The notes under the pieces: generated by a model
Database searches by the model: none
The model's input: only the letters and a program-made list of their open reading frames with translations
Told to the model about the DNA's origin: nothing
Shown here: positions 50,851 to 62,639 of the stretch, one piece after another
Layout of the letters: each line of letters opens with the position of its first letter
How positions within the stretch are numbered: the stretch's first letter is position 1
Made by a program: the position numbers and the translations under genes
Origin: Artemia franciscana
Taxonomy: Eukaryota > Arthropoda > Branchiopoda > Anostraca > Artemiidae
Assembly: GCF_032884065.1 (NCBI RefSeq)
Contig: NC_088872.1
Coordinates: 1,364,001 to 1,428,000 of the forward strand
Length of the DNA stretch: 64,000 nt
Reading direction: 5' to 3'

Positions 50851-51496
50851 TGATTAACATTTCATTCAATAAGGATAGTCAAACTTTGCATTCATATTAC
50901 TGGCTCACAACTTTACATGGCAACAGCGGGTAGTAAAGACCATCTTAATTTGTTTCCTTTTCTGAAATAAGGCTAAGGAATAATACGATTGTCTCAAGAG
51001 AATCAAAAAGAAGCCAATGGAAATAGGCCGCACCCTAAAGTGTAAGAAAGTAGTTTATCTTTTTCTGTCTGGTTTAAACCTTATAATTCTATGGTGGAGG
51101 ATCCAAAGAAGAAAAAAAGCACTTGGGAAAGTTTGCGTTAAAAAAAATAGGTAAAAAATTTAGGTAAAAAAATTTAGTTTCATACAGTTACAAGACCTAT
51201 AAAAATTCACTGAACCATCGTAAAATGTATTCAAACCACCTACAGAGATCACTTGCTCCATGTTCCAACCAGCAAATTAGCAGGCAATATTCCATGTTGC
51301 AATTCGGTGGATGAAACATTAGTTTTTCAGAAAAGTAACTAAAGCAAATGCAAATATTTACAATTTCTTTTGTTGGAAGTTGGGATTCTGGAAAATTTTT
51401 GTAGCTCGTTTTTAGCTGAATTTTCGCTCGTCTGTTTGTGAAATTCCTAGAAAGTTCTTTTGTGACAATAATTCCTCCCCTTTTTTTTCATTTCAG
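50851..51496. other. Intron sequence before exon c
   Basis: No repeat or gene recognised. It ends with the polypyrimidine tract and acceptor TTTTTTTTCATTTCAG. Confidence 0.5.
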
Positions 51497-51683
51497 GAAA
51501 ACTTGCGAGAGTTCAGTCAGATTGACAACTACTTTAAACTTGGATTTGAGTCACCAGAAATAAGATCTAAATATCAAATGCCTCAGGGAAAAGTGATTTT
51601 AGGAGACATAGAGTCCAAGGAATACCGGAACTTAAACAACATAAAAGATGCTAAAAAAATCGATGTAACAAAGGACACGAAGG
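51497..51683 (+). CDS. Internal exon of an unidentified split gene (exon c)
   Basis: The strong acceptor TTTTTTTTCATTTCAG ends at 51496; the donor GAAGG|GTAAGG follows 51683. It starts in phase 0, matching the phase 0 end of exon b, and ends in phase 1. The peptide reads ENLREFSQIDNYFKLGFESP, then YQMPQGKVILGDIESKEYRN and a lysine/aspartate-rich end. It does not resemble exons a and b. A donor five bases downstream (51689) would also keep the frame but is weaker. The charged, soluble composition suggests a non-membrane segment. Family unknown. Confidence 0.6.
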
Positions 51684-52439
51684 GTAAGGTTTTATTAACC
51701 AATGGTAACGGTAATTAACTAATGAGAACTAATGAAAGGTAGTTAATTGTAATTAGCTGTCAGAAACCATTTAAGAATTCCAGCAGGTTTGACAGTTTTT
51801 TGTTTTTACGTTATGCCCCGAAAAATCTCTTGTTTACTGCAATGGACACTGACATTCAAATTTAGAACAAGAAAGAACATCTAAGGTAAGCTGCCACCTC
51901 CAAATATTTTCCTTGAATTTTTTAACTATGCTTCACTGAAAACCCACAAGACTCATTAACTTAAGGTATAAATTTTCAAGTGTGTATGCCTAGTTTCAAG
52001 ATAGTATCTATATCTTTTATGTTGCAATATGGTCAAGCCTTAAAAACTATTGCAGCGCAAGCGGTTCTCATCGGCTTTGTTATGAGAATTGAAAATTGTA
52101 TCCTTGTTATCCATAAACCTGCCTTATTTTTTCTCTTTATTTTTTTGTGTCTAGGGTTAATTTGAAGCTGAAATTCCTGATGGGAAATTACTTCCCAGGA
52201 AGTTATGATGTTGGTTGACTCCAGGATAAAAATTTGAGAGAAACTTTCCAGGTACAGTTGAATACTGAACAGAAGAATTTAACATTTGACAAAGCGGAAG
52301 GTGAATGGAATAATTTTTGAAAAAAACTTTTGAAGCTGCTGATGGTATCTTCGGAAAATAAGTTAGTTTTACAGCTAAGAATATAAATGAAAGAACTTTA
52401 TGTTTAATAGACAGGAGCGGGGGGCTTGTATAAGAGTTA
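51684..52439. other. Intron sequence
   Basis: Nothing recognised; a minus frame at 52157-52456 has no supporting motif. Confidence 0.45.
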
Positions 52440-53965
52440 TCTGAGTTATAGATCATATGATAACAAACAGAATGTAAAGAAAGTGGGAGAAAGCATTAAA
52501 ATATGAACTAAAGAGGCATGAAGTGGAGCCCAAGGATAAAATTGCTGAGGATCTGGAAGACCCAGCTAAACGGTATAATGGTAAGATATTGTACTGGCAT
52601 GTTACTAAATGGAGATAGAGCAGTCAATCCGGAATTGTCCGAATTAAAAGTAAGAACAGGGCCACGATTAGTGATAAAGAAAGAGTCAAAGGAAGAAGGA
52701 CAGATGATATTGAAATTGTGTTAAGCCGAGATAGAATTGCAGGAAATAATCTAGAGGAAAATAAAAAAAGTTTGTGATACCTAGGATTGTGAGGAAGAAT
52801 AAGCGACAGAACTAAAAGGATTAAAAAATCGTAAGACTGAAGGTGCTGATAGTTCGGTGAATGCAATTTTTAAATATGGTGGCTCCGAGGCTAGAAAGAA
52901 GTTACTGAAGATTATGAATATGATTTTTGAAAGAGAGGAAAAACCTAGCGATTTTGGGAAACCTTAATTAAACTGCTGTTCAAGACAGAGGACAAGAATG
53001 AGTGTTGTAATTATCGAGGCATTAGTCTGGTCTCTGTAGGTAGCAATTTACTTAGTATTATGATTCTTCTTAGACGGAGAGATCCTCTAGATAAATTTAT
53101 AATAGAAGAACAGCGTGGTTTCAGAATAGGTAGAGGATTTGTCGACCAAATTTTCACTCTTAGGTTAATAATTGAGAAGTGCCCGAGTTGTCGAATACAT
53201 TTGGTCCTCATTTTTAAAGATAACGAGGAAGCGTTTAATTCTGTTGATAGAAGAGCCATGGCGTAGGTCTTATCCTTGCTTAGTATACCAGACAAATACA
53301 TTAAAGTGATTAGTTTTTTGTACGAGAATAACACTGCTGCGGTTCAGGTAGGAAATGAGGTTAGCAGCTGGTTTCGCGTTAAATCAGGAGTTAAGCACGG
53401 TTGTCTTCTGTCCCATTTATATGGATCATTTTAATTGACTTTTTTTTACTAAGGAGCACAGAAAAGGCAATGGGACACCAAGGAATCAAATTGGGAGGAA
53501 AAAACTCTCCTGGACTTAGTTATCCTGATGATTTAAGCACGATGAACGGTTTAAGCTAGATGAAAGTGCAAGCAAAATTAATGAGATTTTAGAGGTTTCG
53601 CAAGTTCAAGGTACTAGAATAGGTTTCAAAAATTTTGTTAAGAAGACTAAGTTACAAAGGCTAGGAATACGTGCAGATGTAAATATGAAATTTGGTAACA
53701 AAAATATTGATCCGCTTCACTTATCTTGGTAGTATTATTAATAAAGACGGTGTTAGCAGTGAAGATGTTAAAGGTTGAATACCCAAGGCTCAGGGTGTTT
53801 TTTCACCGTTAAAAAAGTGTGGAGGAATAGGAAGATAAAAGGGTTGTAAAGAGAAATCCTTTGAATAGATTAGGGTGGAGGAGGAGCGTGCGTAGCTCTT
53901 ATGGCCTCAGGTGGCTTAGTGCTGCGGTGAATTGTTAGTAATAGCATTAGTAGTAGTAACCAGGC
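52440..53965 (+). mobile_element. LINE X, longest copy (dead reverse transcriptase)
   Basis: The linker region (KDKIAEDLEDPAKRYNGKIL, KILYWHVTKW) is followed by RT motifs: NYRGISLVSVGSNLL (about 53005), EEQRGFRIGRGFVDQIFTLR (53106-53165), motif A as FKDNEEAFNSVDR, WFRVKSGVKHGCLLS, and the catalytic box degraded to YPDD (about 53520). TYLGSIINKDGVSSEDVKG follows, then a deletion to the C-terminus RLGWRRSVRSSYGLRWLSAA. A stop after motif A and several frameshifts make it dead. It ends in AGTAATAGCATTAGTAGTAG, a triplet tail. It lies in the intron after exon c. Confidence 0.85.
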
Positions 53966-54610
53966 CAAAATACCACATCAAATTATTTTTGTTCTTAGAA
54001 ATATTGTAATCTATACTAAATATTTATTAATTTCTATGTTATTGATTATCAGGATTCGTCTTACCACAAAACAAATCATGTTTTACATAACATATACATT
54101 ACATTGATTAAAGCAATAAAGTATAAATGAAAAAAGTCGGCGAGTTAAGGAAAACTAGCTAAGAAGATCAAGTTATCTGAAGCTCAATTTTAAAATTGGT
54201 GAGTTAAAGAAAATGATACAAAATTTATAAAAGGTCCAAATTTCCAAAGTAGGCGCTGTGTTGGCACATCCAGAGGACTTAATTTTGGATGCAAGAACCG
54301 AACTATTTGGGGGGAACCTCCAAGTTTTCAGGTTTGAATCACCCATTTGCTACCTCCCTAAGCTTAAAAAGTGATTCAAGAAACTTAAATGTGGATAAAT
54401 TATATTTTCTCTTTATCGCTTTGGACTACAAATTTTTCTTATGATAAAATTCATCACAACAGGCCGCTAACAACTTAGGTTTTCTCCTTAGAATTATGTC
54501 TCTTGAGCCTCCTTCATCAGATGGGTTCTTAGGAATAATTTCCCGGGGCGACCATTCCAGAGGGAGGCGCAGAATTTTACAAAGCTGTGCTGCAAGTGTT
54601 TGGTGTTTCT
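53966..54610. other. No gene recognised
   Basis: AT-rich; small minus frames near 54426-54697 reflect the CTCC/GGAG palindrome region. Confidence 0.4.
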
Positions 54611-54653
54611 CCTTCTGTGGAGAAGGAGGTTTCTCCTCCTTCTCCACAGAAGG
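54611..54653. repeat. Perfect 19-bp palindrome
   Basis: CCTTCTGTGGAGAAGGAGG (54611-54629), five-base spacer TTTCT, then its exact reverse complement (54635-54653). A third CCTTCTGTGG follows at about 54658. Confidence 0.9.
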
Positions 54654-54788
54654 TTTCCCCTTCTGTGGGTAATCCAAGCGTTGCTGTCTTTCTGCATGTT
54701 TGCCGTGCTGGCTTAGAGAAAGGTAGCATAAGCAGGAATAGCTCAGTGGAGAGTAGACTTACATTTAGTGTAGATGCCCCTTAGATAA

Positions 54789-55292
54789 ACATGTAGAAAG
54801 CAACTACTGATGCCACATTAAGCGTTTCAATGAGACACTGCAAACTTAACCAATCAATAGTACAAATCACCCTTAAGGTCCTATTTCGGATCCTTGAAAG
54901 TTGTTCCAGCAGTGTTAAAAGAGCCTATACAAAAGGTCTATCCATTTGGAAATAGTTTGAACAAACAGTCGAACCCAGCTTTCTCATATAACAGGATCGA
55001 ATCCGATCGAGATACGTGCCCTAGGAGAGGCGCGAAGAAGAATTGATTCCATATAGACAAATTTTACGCATGATTTAGTTATAGTTTACAATAGTCAAAA
55101 TAGTCAATATAAGTTTACAATTAGCCTTTTGACCCGTAAGGCGATTTCAAAATTTGGTTGACCAGCTTTTATTGTGGTTCTGTTATCGAGTTTCTTTCTA
55201 GTTTTGCTTGATCTGCCATCAAGCACCGTTCGCTTGTGAAAGCCTGCTAAAAAAAAAAAATAAAAAAAAAAATAAATAAAAAAAAAAAAAAA
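54789..55292 (+). mobile_element. Poly(A) retroposon, copy 1
   Basis: Starts ACATGTAGAAAGCAACTACT and ends CTTGTGAAAGCCTGCT followed by A-rich sequence with scattered T (55249-55292). It is nearly identical to copy 2 but lacks 152 bp present there (55584-55735). The poly(A) end suggests + strand transcript orientation. The protein-like reading on the other strand is noted under copy 2. Confidence 0.7.
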
Positions 55293-55880
55293 ACATGTAG
55301 AAAGCAACTAGTGATACCACATTAAGCGTTTTAATGAGACACTACAAACTTAATCAATCAATAGTACAAATCACCCTTAAGGTCCTATTTCGGATCCTTG
55401 AAAGTTGTTCCAGTAGTGTTAAAAGAGCCTATACAAAAGGTCTATCCATTTGGCAATAGTTTGAACAAACAGTCGAACCCAGCTTTCTCGTATAACAGGA
55501 TCGAATCCGATCGAGATACATGCCCTAGGAGAGGCGCGAAGAAGAATTGATTCCATATAGACAAATTTTACGCATGATTTAGTTTATTTTTTAATTTAGC
55601 AATTTTTTGCTTGTTGTAAATTTGCTGACGGGTCTCATTAAGCTTATTCAGATTTTGCGTATCTATTTTTTTTTTCGTATGCATTTCAATTTCAGTAAGA
55701 AAACATGCTTGCAGAGAGTGAATACTTATGAGAAAATAGTCAATATAAGTTTGCAATTAGCCTTTTGACCCGTAAGGCGATTTCAAAAATTGGTTGACCA
55801 GCTTTTATTGTGGTTCTGTTATCGAGTTTCTTTCTAATTTTGCTTGATCTGCCATCAAGCACCGTTCGCTTGTGAAAGTC

Positions 55881-55949
<69 letters not shown>
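55293..55949 (+). mobile_element. Poly(A) retroposon, copy 2
   Basis: Begins directly after the poly(A) of copy 1 and ends in 64 A residues (55886-55949). The minus strand has an open reading with one frameshift (KKLDNRTTIKAGQP, then IHSLQACFLTEIEMHTKKK and NETRQQIYNKQKIAKLKNKL). Similar words recur in the diverged copy at 56.6 kb. It is either a chance frame or a hint that the coding strand is minus. No domain is recognised. Confidence 0.7.
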
Positions 55950-55951
<2 letters not shown>

Positions 55952-56019
55952 GTGTCTCATCTAATTTAATAAATTACAAAAAAATAAGTTACACAACAAG
56001 TTGCAGGTTTTCTACAAGA

Positions 56020-56175
56020 AATATGTTTTTCTAGTTAGTTCCTGGACAATTTAGAATGTAGGCTTCACCGTTTACGTGTTATCTTTTTCTCTGAAACTGG
56101 AAAAACGTAAACTAGAAACAATTATGTTTGTTGTAGGAAACTACTGTATAAAAAACCTAATATTTATTGTATTAA
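56020..56175 (+). repeat. Dispersed direct repeat, first copy
   Basis: CTAGTTAGTTCCTGGACAAT, TTATCTTTTTCTCTGAAA and AAACTAGAAACAATTATGTT recur in diverged form at 58035-58185. Confidence 0.6.
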
Positions 56176-56559
56176 TCGTACTTGAAACCAGTTTTACTTA
56201 GATGGGCTTATAACCTACCCTCAAAAGAACGACTCGAATCAATTTTCTGCGGTGGTGTGGGATTTTCCAGGAGGAGAATCGTCCATGAGGGAAAATTTTC
56301 AAATAATTCTAAATATTAAACACCTGGAAATTGGTTCTTGGAAAAAAAGGAATTAAGCTTCACAGAAGTGGAAGAAAATCGAACAGTCAAAGCATAACTG
56401 AAAATTCTATGAAAACCTGGAACGCATGCAAACGGTAAATTTGACTACTACTCCTACAACTGACAACGTATCGAACACCAAATCCACTGAAGCTGACAAA
56501 GCAGTGGAGGGTACTGTTGCTTTTAGGGATAAACTTCGTCAGAAGACCGTTTCAAATGA

Positions 56560-56995
56560 GAATATAGCTTAATTTTCCTAAACAGTCTGGTTAAGATCCT
56601 AAAAACACTCTTACTAACTTTGCTGATTTCAAGACTTTATGCACATACATTACAGACAAATTTTATGCCTAATTGATTTATTTAATAAATTTGGCAATTT
56701 TTATTCACTTGATTTATATTTTTGACGGATCTATTTAAGTTTATTCAGTTTTGTGTATTTGTTTTCTTTTTCGTATGCATTTTATGGAAAAAATGCTTTT
56801 GGAGAATGAATACTTATGACAAAACTAGAAAATATAATTTTAGTCAATTAGCCTTTTTATTTGTAAGTCAATTTCAAAAAATGAATAACTAGCCTTCATT
56901 TGGATCAAGTTTGTGTGTTTTTTGCGGCTTTGTTTTTATTACCTTATTTCTTTTTTGACAAGAAACTATTGGCAGCATTCACTTGCAAAGGATTT
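56560..56995 (+). mobile_element. Diverged retroposon copy 3
   Basis: Shares blocks with copy 2 (GACAAATTTTATGCCTAATT, TTTTCGTATGCATTT, GAATGAATACTTATGA, AATTAGCCTTTTTATTTGTA) in the same order but is strongly diverged and lacks a poly(A) tail. Confidence 0.6.
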
Positions 56996-57046
56996 GTCAA
57001 AAATAATACTTCGCCTTATTATCTAATATATTTTTTTTAGAGGGAA

Positions 57047-57056
57047 AGAGCGAGCG

Positions 57057-57145
<89 letters not shown>
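57047..57145. repeat. (GA)n microsatellite
   Basis: About 100 bp of GA dinucleotides starting with GAGCGAGCGAGC. Serine/leucine-rich open frames are artefacts. Confidence 0.95.
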
Positions 57146-59426
57146 TGTTTATTAAAACAACAAAAACAGAAATCAACAGAGAAAAAATATACAACAAACA
57201 ATACAGATTTAAATTCATAACTTTGTCTCTAGACACCTCGATGCTGGCAAGTACGCAGGGGGGGGGGGCTGTGGGCCCGACCCCCCCGAAATTTTGTGAA
57301 ATGTTCAATTTCCCCATGGTTTCTTGGGATTTATGGCAAAAATAGGACATTTGTTCAAGTCACTGCCCAATTATTAATCCATTTTCTGTTTAACTTTTTA
57401 CCCTCTTTGAAGTAATTAGCAATTGTACTGTTATTTTTTTTGTATAGAGTGTTTGCTTTCCAGAGCAAAATAGAATTATGCTTGATATTAGGGCGTCTAT
57501 CCCCCCCCCTTTTCAGGATTAAGTACAGCTTTTAATGGATCAATTTTGGAAACTATCATTTTTCATTAAGATCTACGTATTTGCAATAGAAAAACTACCC
57601 CCACAGGACCCATATTGCACTGTTAACCCTAAAATTTCCCTTTCAGTGGGATATAATAGATTAATCACTGGTTCTAAATCACTATGAACATAACCTGAGC
57701 CTTAAACGTACTTTTGAGGCTTCAGTCTTCTTCCCCCCATCCGCTACAATACTACAGATTAAAGTTAATCTGTATTTTCCGATGTACGTGCTTTTTGCAT
57801 TACTAAATAAAAAAAGTGCTACTTTATATCTGCTGTTTCAAAGGTTTTGCCCCCCCCCCGAAAAAAATTCCTGCATATGTGCCTGCCTCGATGAGATCTC
57901 TTTTAGGGACAGTTCTCATTATTATATTACTTCAAAGTTTTGAATACGCATAATTTTACTAACGGAAGTCAGTAACAATTAACCGCTTAAATACACTCAC
58001 AAAAAATGTTCACTTACACTTTGGCCATCTACATTATGTAACTGAAGACTTTTCTAGTTAGTTTCTGGGCAATTTAGAAGGTTGTACGTCTTATCTTTTT
58101 CTTGGAAAATGGGATGAAACTCTAACTAGAAACCATAATATTTACTGTAGAAAAATAGTAACATATTACATAACCAGATCATTTTTTATTAATCCATTAA
58201 ATAATGCAAGACAGATCCTTATTTTTAAAGAGGCTTAAAAAACAAATAGGACTTATAACGATAGATGACATTTCTATTTTGTTATCACGAGTCTTCCGAA
58301 GAACGTATCCAGAGGCTTAGCTAAAGTTCCCAGTGACCGAGGACAATGTCGGCTTTTGTATCTCCTCCCCACCACCAGAACTGCAATGTATGTAGATCAT
58401 AGTATTGGCAAAAAACACCTCAGCTTTACGCCCCCTAAGAGGTTACACTCGGGCATAATCGTCCCCCTTGCCCCCCAAGCCATGCCACCAAACTAAATTT
58501 TGAGTGTGATTGAACATTTGACGTTATTTGAATATAGCTGAACGACAGTCAACTTCAAGCACATACTTTCTGTAGTCACAGCTACTCAGTCCGTTTTACC
58601 CTCAAACTTTAGTTGACATTTCGTAAATTTTGTCAGTAAGTGGTCAGCGCGTAGGAACAATTGTATGGGATTTAATAAGACAACGTATTTAATTTTCCCA
58701 TATTTTGCCATACTGACAAAGTAACAACCGTTAAACATTCGGACCTTATCAAAGAAATGGTTGTCTTGGCTTTTTTCAACTCAATTAACATTGTTCAGAT
58801 TCTTCAAGCCACTCTTTGTGCCTCCGTTGATAAAGCTGGTCAAGTTCAATTTTAATACAATAATCTAAAATCTAGTTTTCCACGAGATTCAGGGACATAT
58901 AAAAATTTCAAAAGTTCTAGCAAGCAAAGAAACAAGAACACCAAAAAGGTGTCATACTTTCGTGAAACTAGGAATTTCTTAATAAAATGGGAAAAAAACG
59001 GGAGAAGCGGGTTTAGTTTTAATTTAATTGTAAAATATTTGGTTGTATAGCTTGATACTGTTTCCGTTTTTTTTTCACTGTTATTTTTTTCGGAAACAGA
59101 AAAAGCAGAAAACAAGCAACTTTTTTTCAGTAATTTTACCGATTCTACACGGTTTTTTTGTTCTTTTCTTTTTTACCATTTTTGATGTTTTTTTCATTAG
59201 TTTCTTCCTTACAAATCTATGTTTTGAAATCAAATTTGAATGCAATGATTTGCTTGTAGCAGTCCTATTTAAGTTGCTGCAGTATTATAATGCAAGTCAG
59301 TTGAACAGTCAGGTACTGTTCTCTTTTGCTGGGCGATATTTGATTTTTTAATTTATCAGTAAACCAATTTAGTTGTTTAAGCTTTTTAAAATTGATTCTA
59401 TACCGGTGACTATATACAACAAATAG
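57146..59426. other. No gene recognised; a few repeats
   Basis: G- and C-run patches (57258-57290, 57500-57510, 57850-57858) and the second copy (58035-58185) of the repeat at 56020. No exon is supported. Probably intron. Confidence 0.4.
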
Positions 59427-59535
59427 CGGACATTTTGCCCCAAAAACTCGCGGAAGCGTTGCCGCAATCCTTTTTTCAAGAAAAGGAAAAGTTCGAAAGG
59501 AAGGATATGCAGGAAGCACTTGCATTGTATCCAAG
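59427..59535 (+). CDS. Candidate exon d of the split gene
   Basis: The open stretch reads DILPQKLAEALPQSFFQEKE and then KFERKDMQEALALYPR, ending at a strong donor CCAAG|GTAAGG. The only usable acceptor after the in-frame stop (59393-59395) is AG at 59425-59426, with a poor polypyrimidine tract. That acceptor gives phase 1, which matches the phase 1 end of exon c. GC content and codon use look coding against AT-rich flanks. The charged helical peptide shows no family I recognise. The weak acceptor leaves the exon uncertain. Confidence 0.4.
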
Positions 59536-61365
59536 GTAAGGTATTTCATTTATTAGATATTTTGGTTAAATCGTTATACTTTGCTTTATTATAACTTTGT
59601 GCACTGCCATAGATAACGTGTGTTTGGGCAATTTTTTCTGTGTTTCTTGAATTTAATCCTTTAGTAGGTTTTTTTGTACGTACAAAATAACAAGAAGGCA
59701 CGTTCGAAAAATTAAAATTTACCTTTTATAGGCGCGTCCGGAAAGGAAAATAATTGTCCTTATGAGATGGAGATTTAGAACTAATGCGTAGGCACCTTAA
59801 TATACGCTATCATAAAGTACTCAAGGCGAATAGGAAATGCTTTACTTTGCGCAATTTAAACTAGACAGAAGAAATTTTTCGTTTGTGATCCTGCAAATGA
59901 TCATAAAAATTTTGTCTTTAACATTTCAAGTTACTTTTCTGTAACTTTGGTGTTTTTAAAGATTTTTATTCAATATTATAACAGATTCTTCTGGGAAGGA
60001 GTTTAAGCAGAAATGTCAATTATTGGTTGAAAATATTTTTGAAAATACCTTACATAGGTGATAGCCTCCCACCACCTAGTGACAGTAGATGTTTTTAATG
60101 AGTTTTTCACGCAGCCTAACAAATCCCCCCGTTGTTTCCTCAGAGAGGCTACATGATAGTTAAGCTTCTTCTAATACTTTTTTTCCTAAATACTGTTTCC
60201 TGTTAATTTTCTGCGACAGAAACAATAAGAAACAGGAAAACAAATCAGCAGTCGTGTCTATTATATTTAAATCAAAGGGAGACAATGCTCCATGAAAAAC
60301 AAAACTTAAGTGAAAAAGGAGAAATGTAGTTTTACAAAAAAAAACCTTTAGCGCTTTCCCCAAGAGAAATTACTTGGTGGGAATCATTCAGAGCTCAAGA
60401 AATTTTTCTTAAATATTAACAAATTTGTCATGAAAATTCTTGTCTGCCCTAAGAAGGTTCGCTCGAAAAGTGATTGTTCACCCTAATATGTAAATGCCTT
60501 CTAAAATCTCGAATAAATTTACCCACACGGACATTAGGACCATGTCTGGAGCAATTCATCTTTGGAGTAATCAAAAATGCTGTTGTAACATTTGTCTTCT
60601 TATTCATTAAAAAATCTTTTTATTCACAGTTGGTGAATCTATGTTTTAATGAGCTCAAACCCATGACTGAAATTCCCTTATTTAGATATTTGCAACTCTA
60701 TCTACTGTATCCTGCACCTGAATTTTCACTGTTAGCTTTAACAAAATATTATAAGGAAATATTGCTATGATAGCAATAGGAAAAAAGTACTAATAAGAAA
60801 TGCTAAGCTACCCAGACAGCTTTAAAGAAACTATTTTATCGGATTCAGATTTTCTTCAGTCGCAAATGAATTTAATTGAAAAATAACACTAGAACTATCT
60901 GCTATTCATGAAAAGAAATTAAAATAAACTGTTGTCCTGTTGTGCATCAAATCAAACCTGGGTTAACTGGTAAGCAATCTTGGTAACTATCTGGTAACCA
61001 TCTGACAATCTGGTAACCCCAGGTAAGCAATCTTTATTGAGTCTTGTTTTCTAAAAAGTTATGTTCGGCTTGAATTTAAAATTAGAGCCTAAAGGACTTC
61101 AATTTAAATTATTTCAAATAGTGCAAAACAACACGTTTTGTCCAGTCTAACACTAAAATTGTTGGACCGGATTTAATTTTAAAAACTTTACTTTAATTAA
61201 AAAAAACTGTTAGACTGAATTTTACTGAAAACATAAGTTTTAAATGTTCTAAGTTTTTGAACTTCAATACTACATTTTTGAACTTCAATGATATAAAAAT
61301 GTCATTGCAATGACATTGTCGATATGTTATTTTGATAACCTATATATTCATGTACTTCTTGAAAT
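59536..61365. other. No gene recognised
   Basis: AT-rich. An open stretch after AG at 60057 (VIASHHLVTVDVFNEFFTQP) looks faintly coding, but its phase 0 acceptor does not fit the phase 2 end of the candidate exon at 59535. Confidence 0.4.
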
Positions 61366-62560
61366 TTTCATCTTAGTGCTCTCAACCTTACAAGTAGTTG
61401 CAATAAAATTAGTAGTTCGAGTAATAGTAATAGTGGTTGTAGAACTATTTTCATCTTAATGTTCTTAACCTTACCAGTAGTTGCAATAAAATTAATCGTC
61501 GGAGTAATAGTAATATTAGTAGCAGAACTAGCAAATGTAGCAGTGGTGGCAGTAAAAATAAAAGCGTGCATATATTGCCTTTTGGTCAATTGATCTTCCC
61601 CTTTAAGCAATCTCTGAAAGTTTCAACCTAATACCCAACAAATTCTTTAGATACGCTATTTTGACAACCTGAATACCCTTAGTGTTTCTTGATTTAGTTC
61701 AAATTTTCCCTCAATTTTCTCTCCAATTTTTTCCTTTATAGACTTAGCCTTAATGCTACTAGTATTACAGTAGCTGTGGTAGTAGCGGGAGACGTTTAAT
61801 GAGAGCAGTAGTAGTAGTAGTAGTTTTAGTAAAAGTAGGAATGTAAGTAGTGTTAGTAATAGCATGCACATATTATCTTTTTGTCAATTCATCTTTGCCT
61901 TTAAGCTTTTTCTGGAAGTTCCAGCTCAATACCCATATAAATTATTTAGATACGCTTTTTCGACAATGTGCATGCACATAGCGTATTTTGGCTTATATCT
62001 AATTCACCCTCAATATTCTATCAAATTTTCACCTTTATACGTGCAGCCTTAATATTTACTAGAATCGCAGTAGCCGTGTAAGTAGTAGGATCAGTAGTAG
62101 CAGCGGTATTAATTACAGTAGTAGCAGGGGCACGTTGCCTTTCAGGAAGTTGAACATCCAACTCATGATGCCCCAGAAGTTTCCTCTTTATACGGTAAGC
62201 CGTTCCAAAAATAATGCTGATGCAATCGTATCAGAAACCTATATGCACACAGTATAATTTGGTTTATTTAGTATTTTGGTTGAGTTCAACCCCTAAGCGT
62301 TTCCTCATATGTTTATTTCCATATCCTCAGCCTTGGTAGTACTTGCTTTAGAAACAGTAGTTTCAATGGTAGTAGTGGTAGCAATTAGTAGTTGTTGTAG
62401 TGATGGTAGTTGTAGTAGCAGTGGTAGCGTTCAAATATTGCCTTTTGGTCAATCGACCATCTCTCTTATCATTTTCTGAAAGTTCAAATTAATATACTCA
62501 GTCCTTCCTGAGTTAGGCACTTTTGACAACCCGTATCCAAAAAATGCGTTATGATTTACA
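61366..62560 (+). repeat. TAG-rich tandem satellite, about 290-bp unit
   Basis: Units are anchored by a CTTAACCTTA/CTTAGCCTTA/CAGCCTTAATA/CTCAGCCTTGG box at about 61465, 61741, 62044 and 62327. Each is followed by TAG/CAG triplets, a CACATATTGCCTTTTGGTCA-like spacer, and AGATACGCTATTTTGACAAC. A partial unit precedes at 61366-61450. Related to 38930-39290. Confidence 0.8.
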
Positions 62561-62639
62561 TCAACACTCTCCTCAAAATTCTCTAAAAATTTAGAGAAAA
62601 ATTCTCTAAATACCATTTTTTTCGACTGTATAAGTCAAA

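Noticed and set aside
54735..54783. tRNA 5'-half-like sequence (GGAATAGCTCAGTGGAGAG) before the retroposons
   Set aside because: It has an A-box-like word, but the nearest B-box-like word is about 250 bp away and the anticodon arm does not fold.
56997..57350. 117-codon minus frame with a serine/leucine repeat
   Set aside because: It reads through the (GA)n microsatellite.
60058..60158. Open stretch VIASHHLVTVDVFNEFFTQP after an AG
   Set aside because: The phase 0 start does not match the phase 2 donor at 59535, and it ends in a stop without a recognisable motif.
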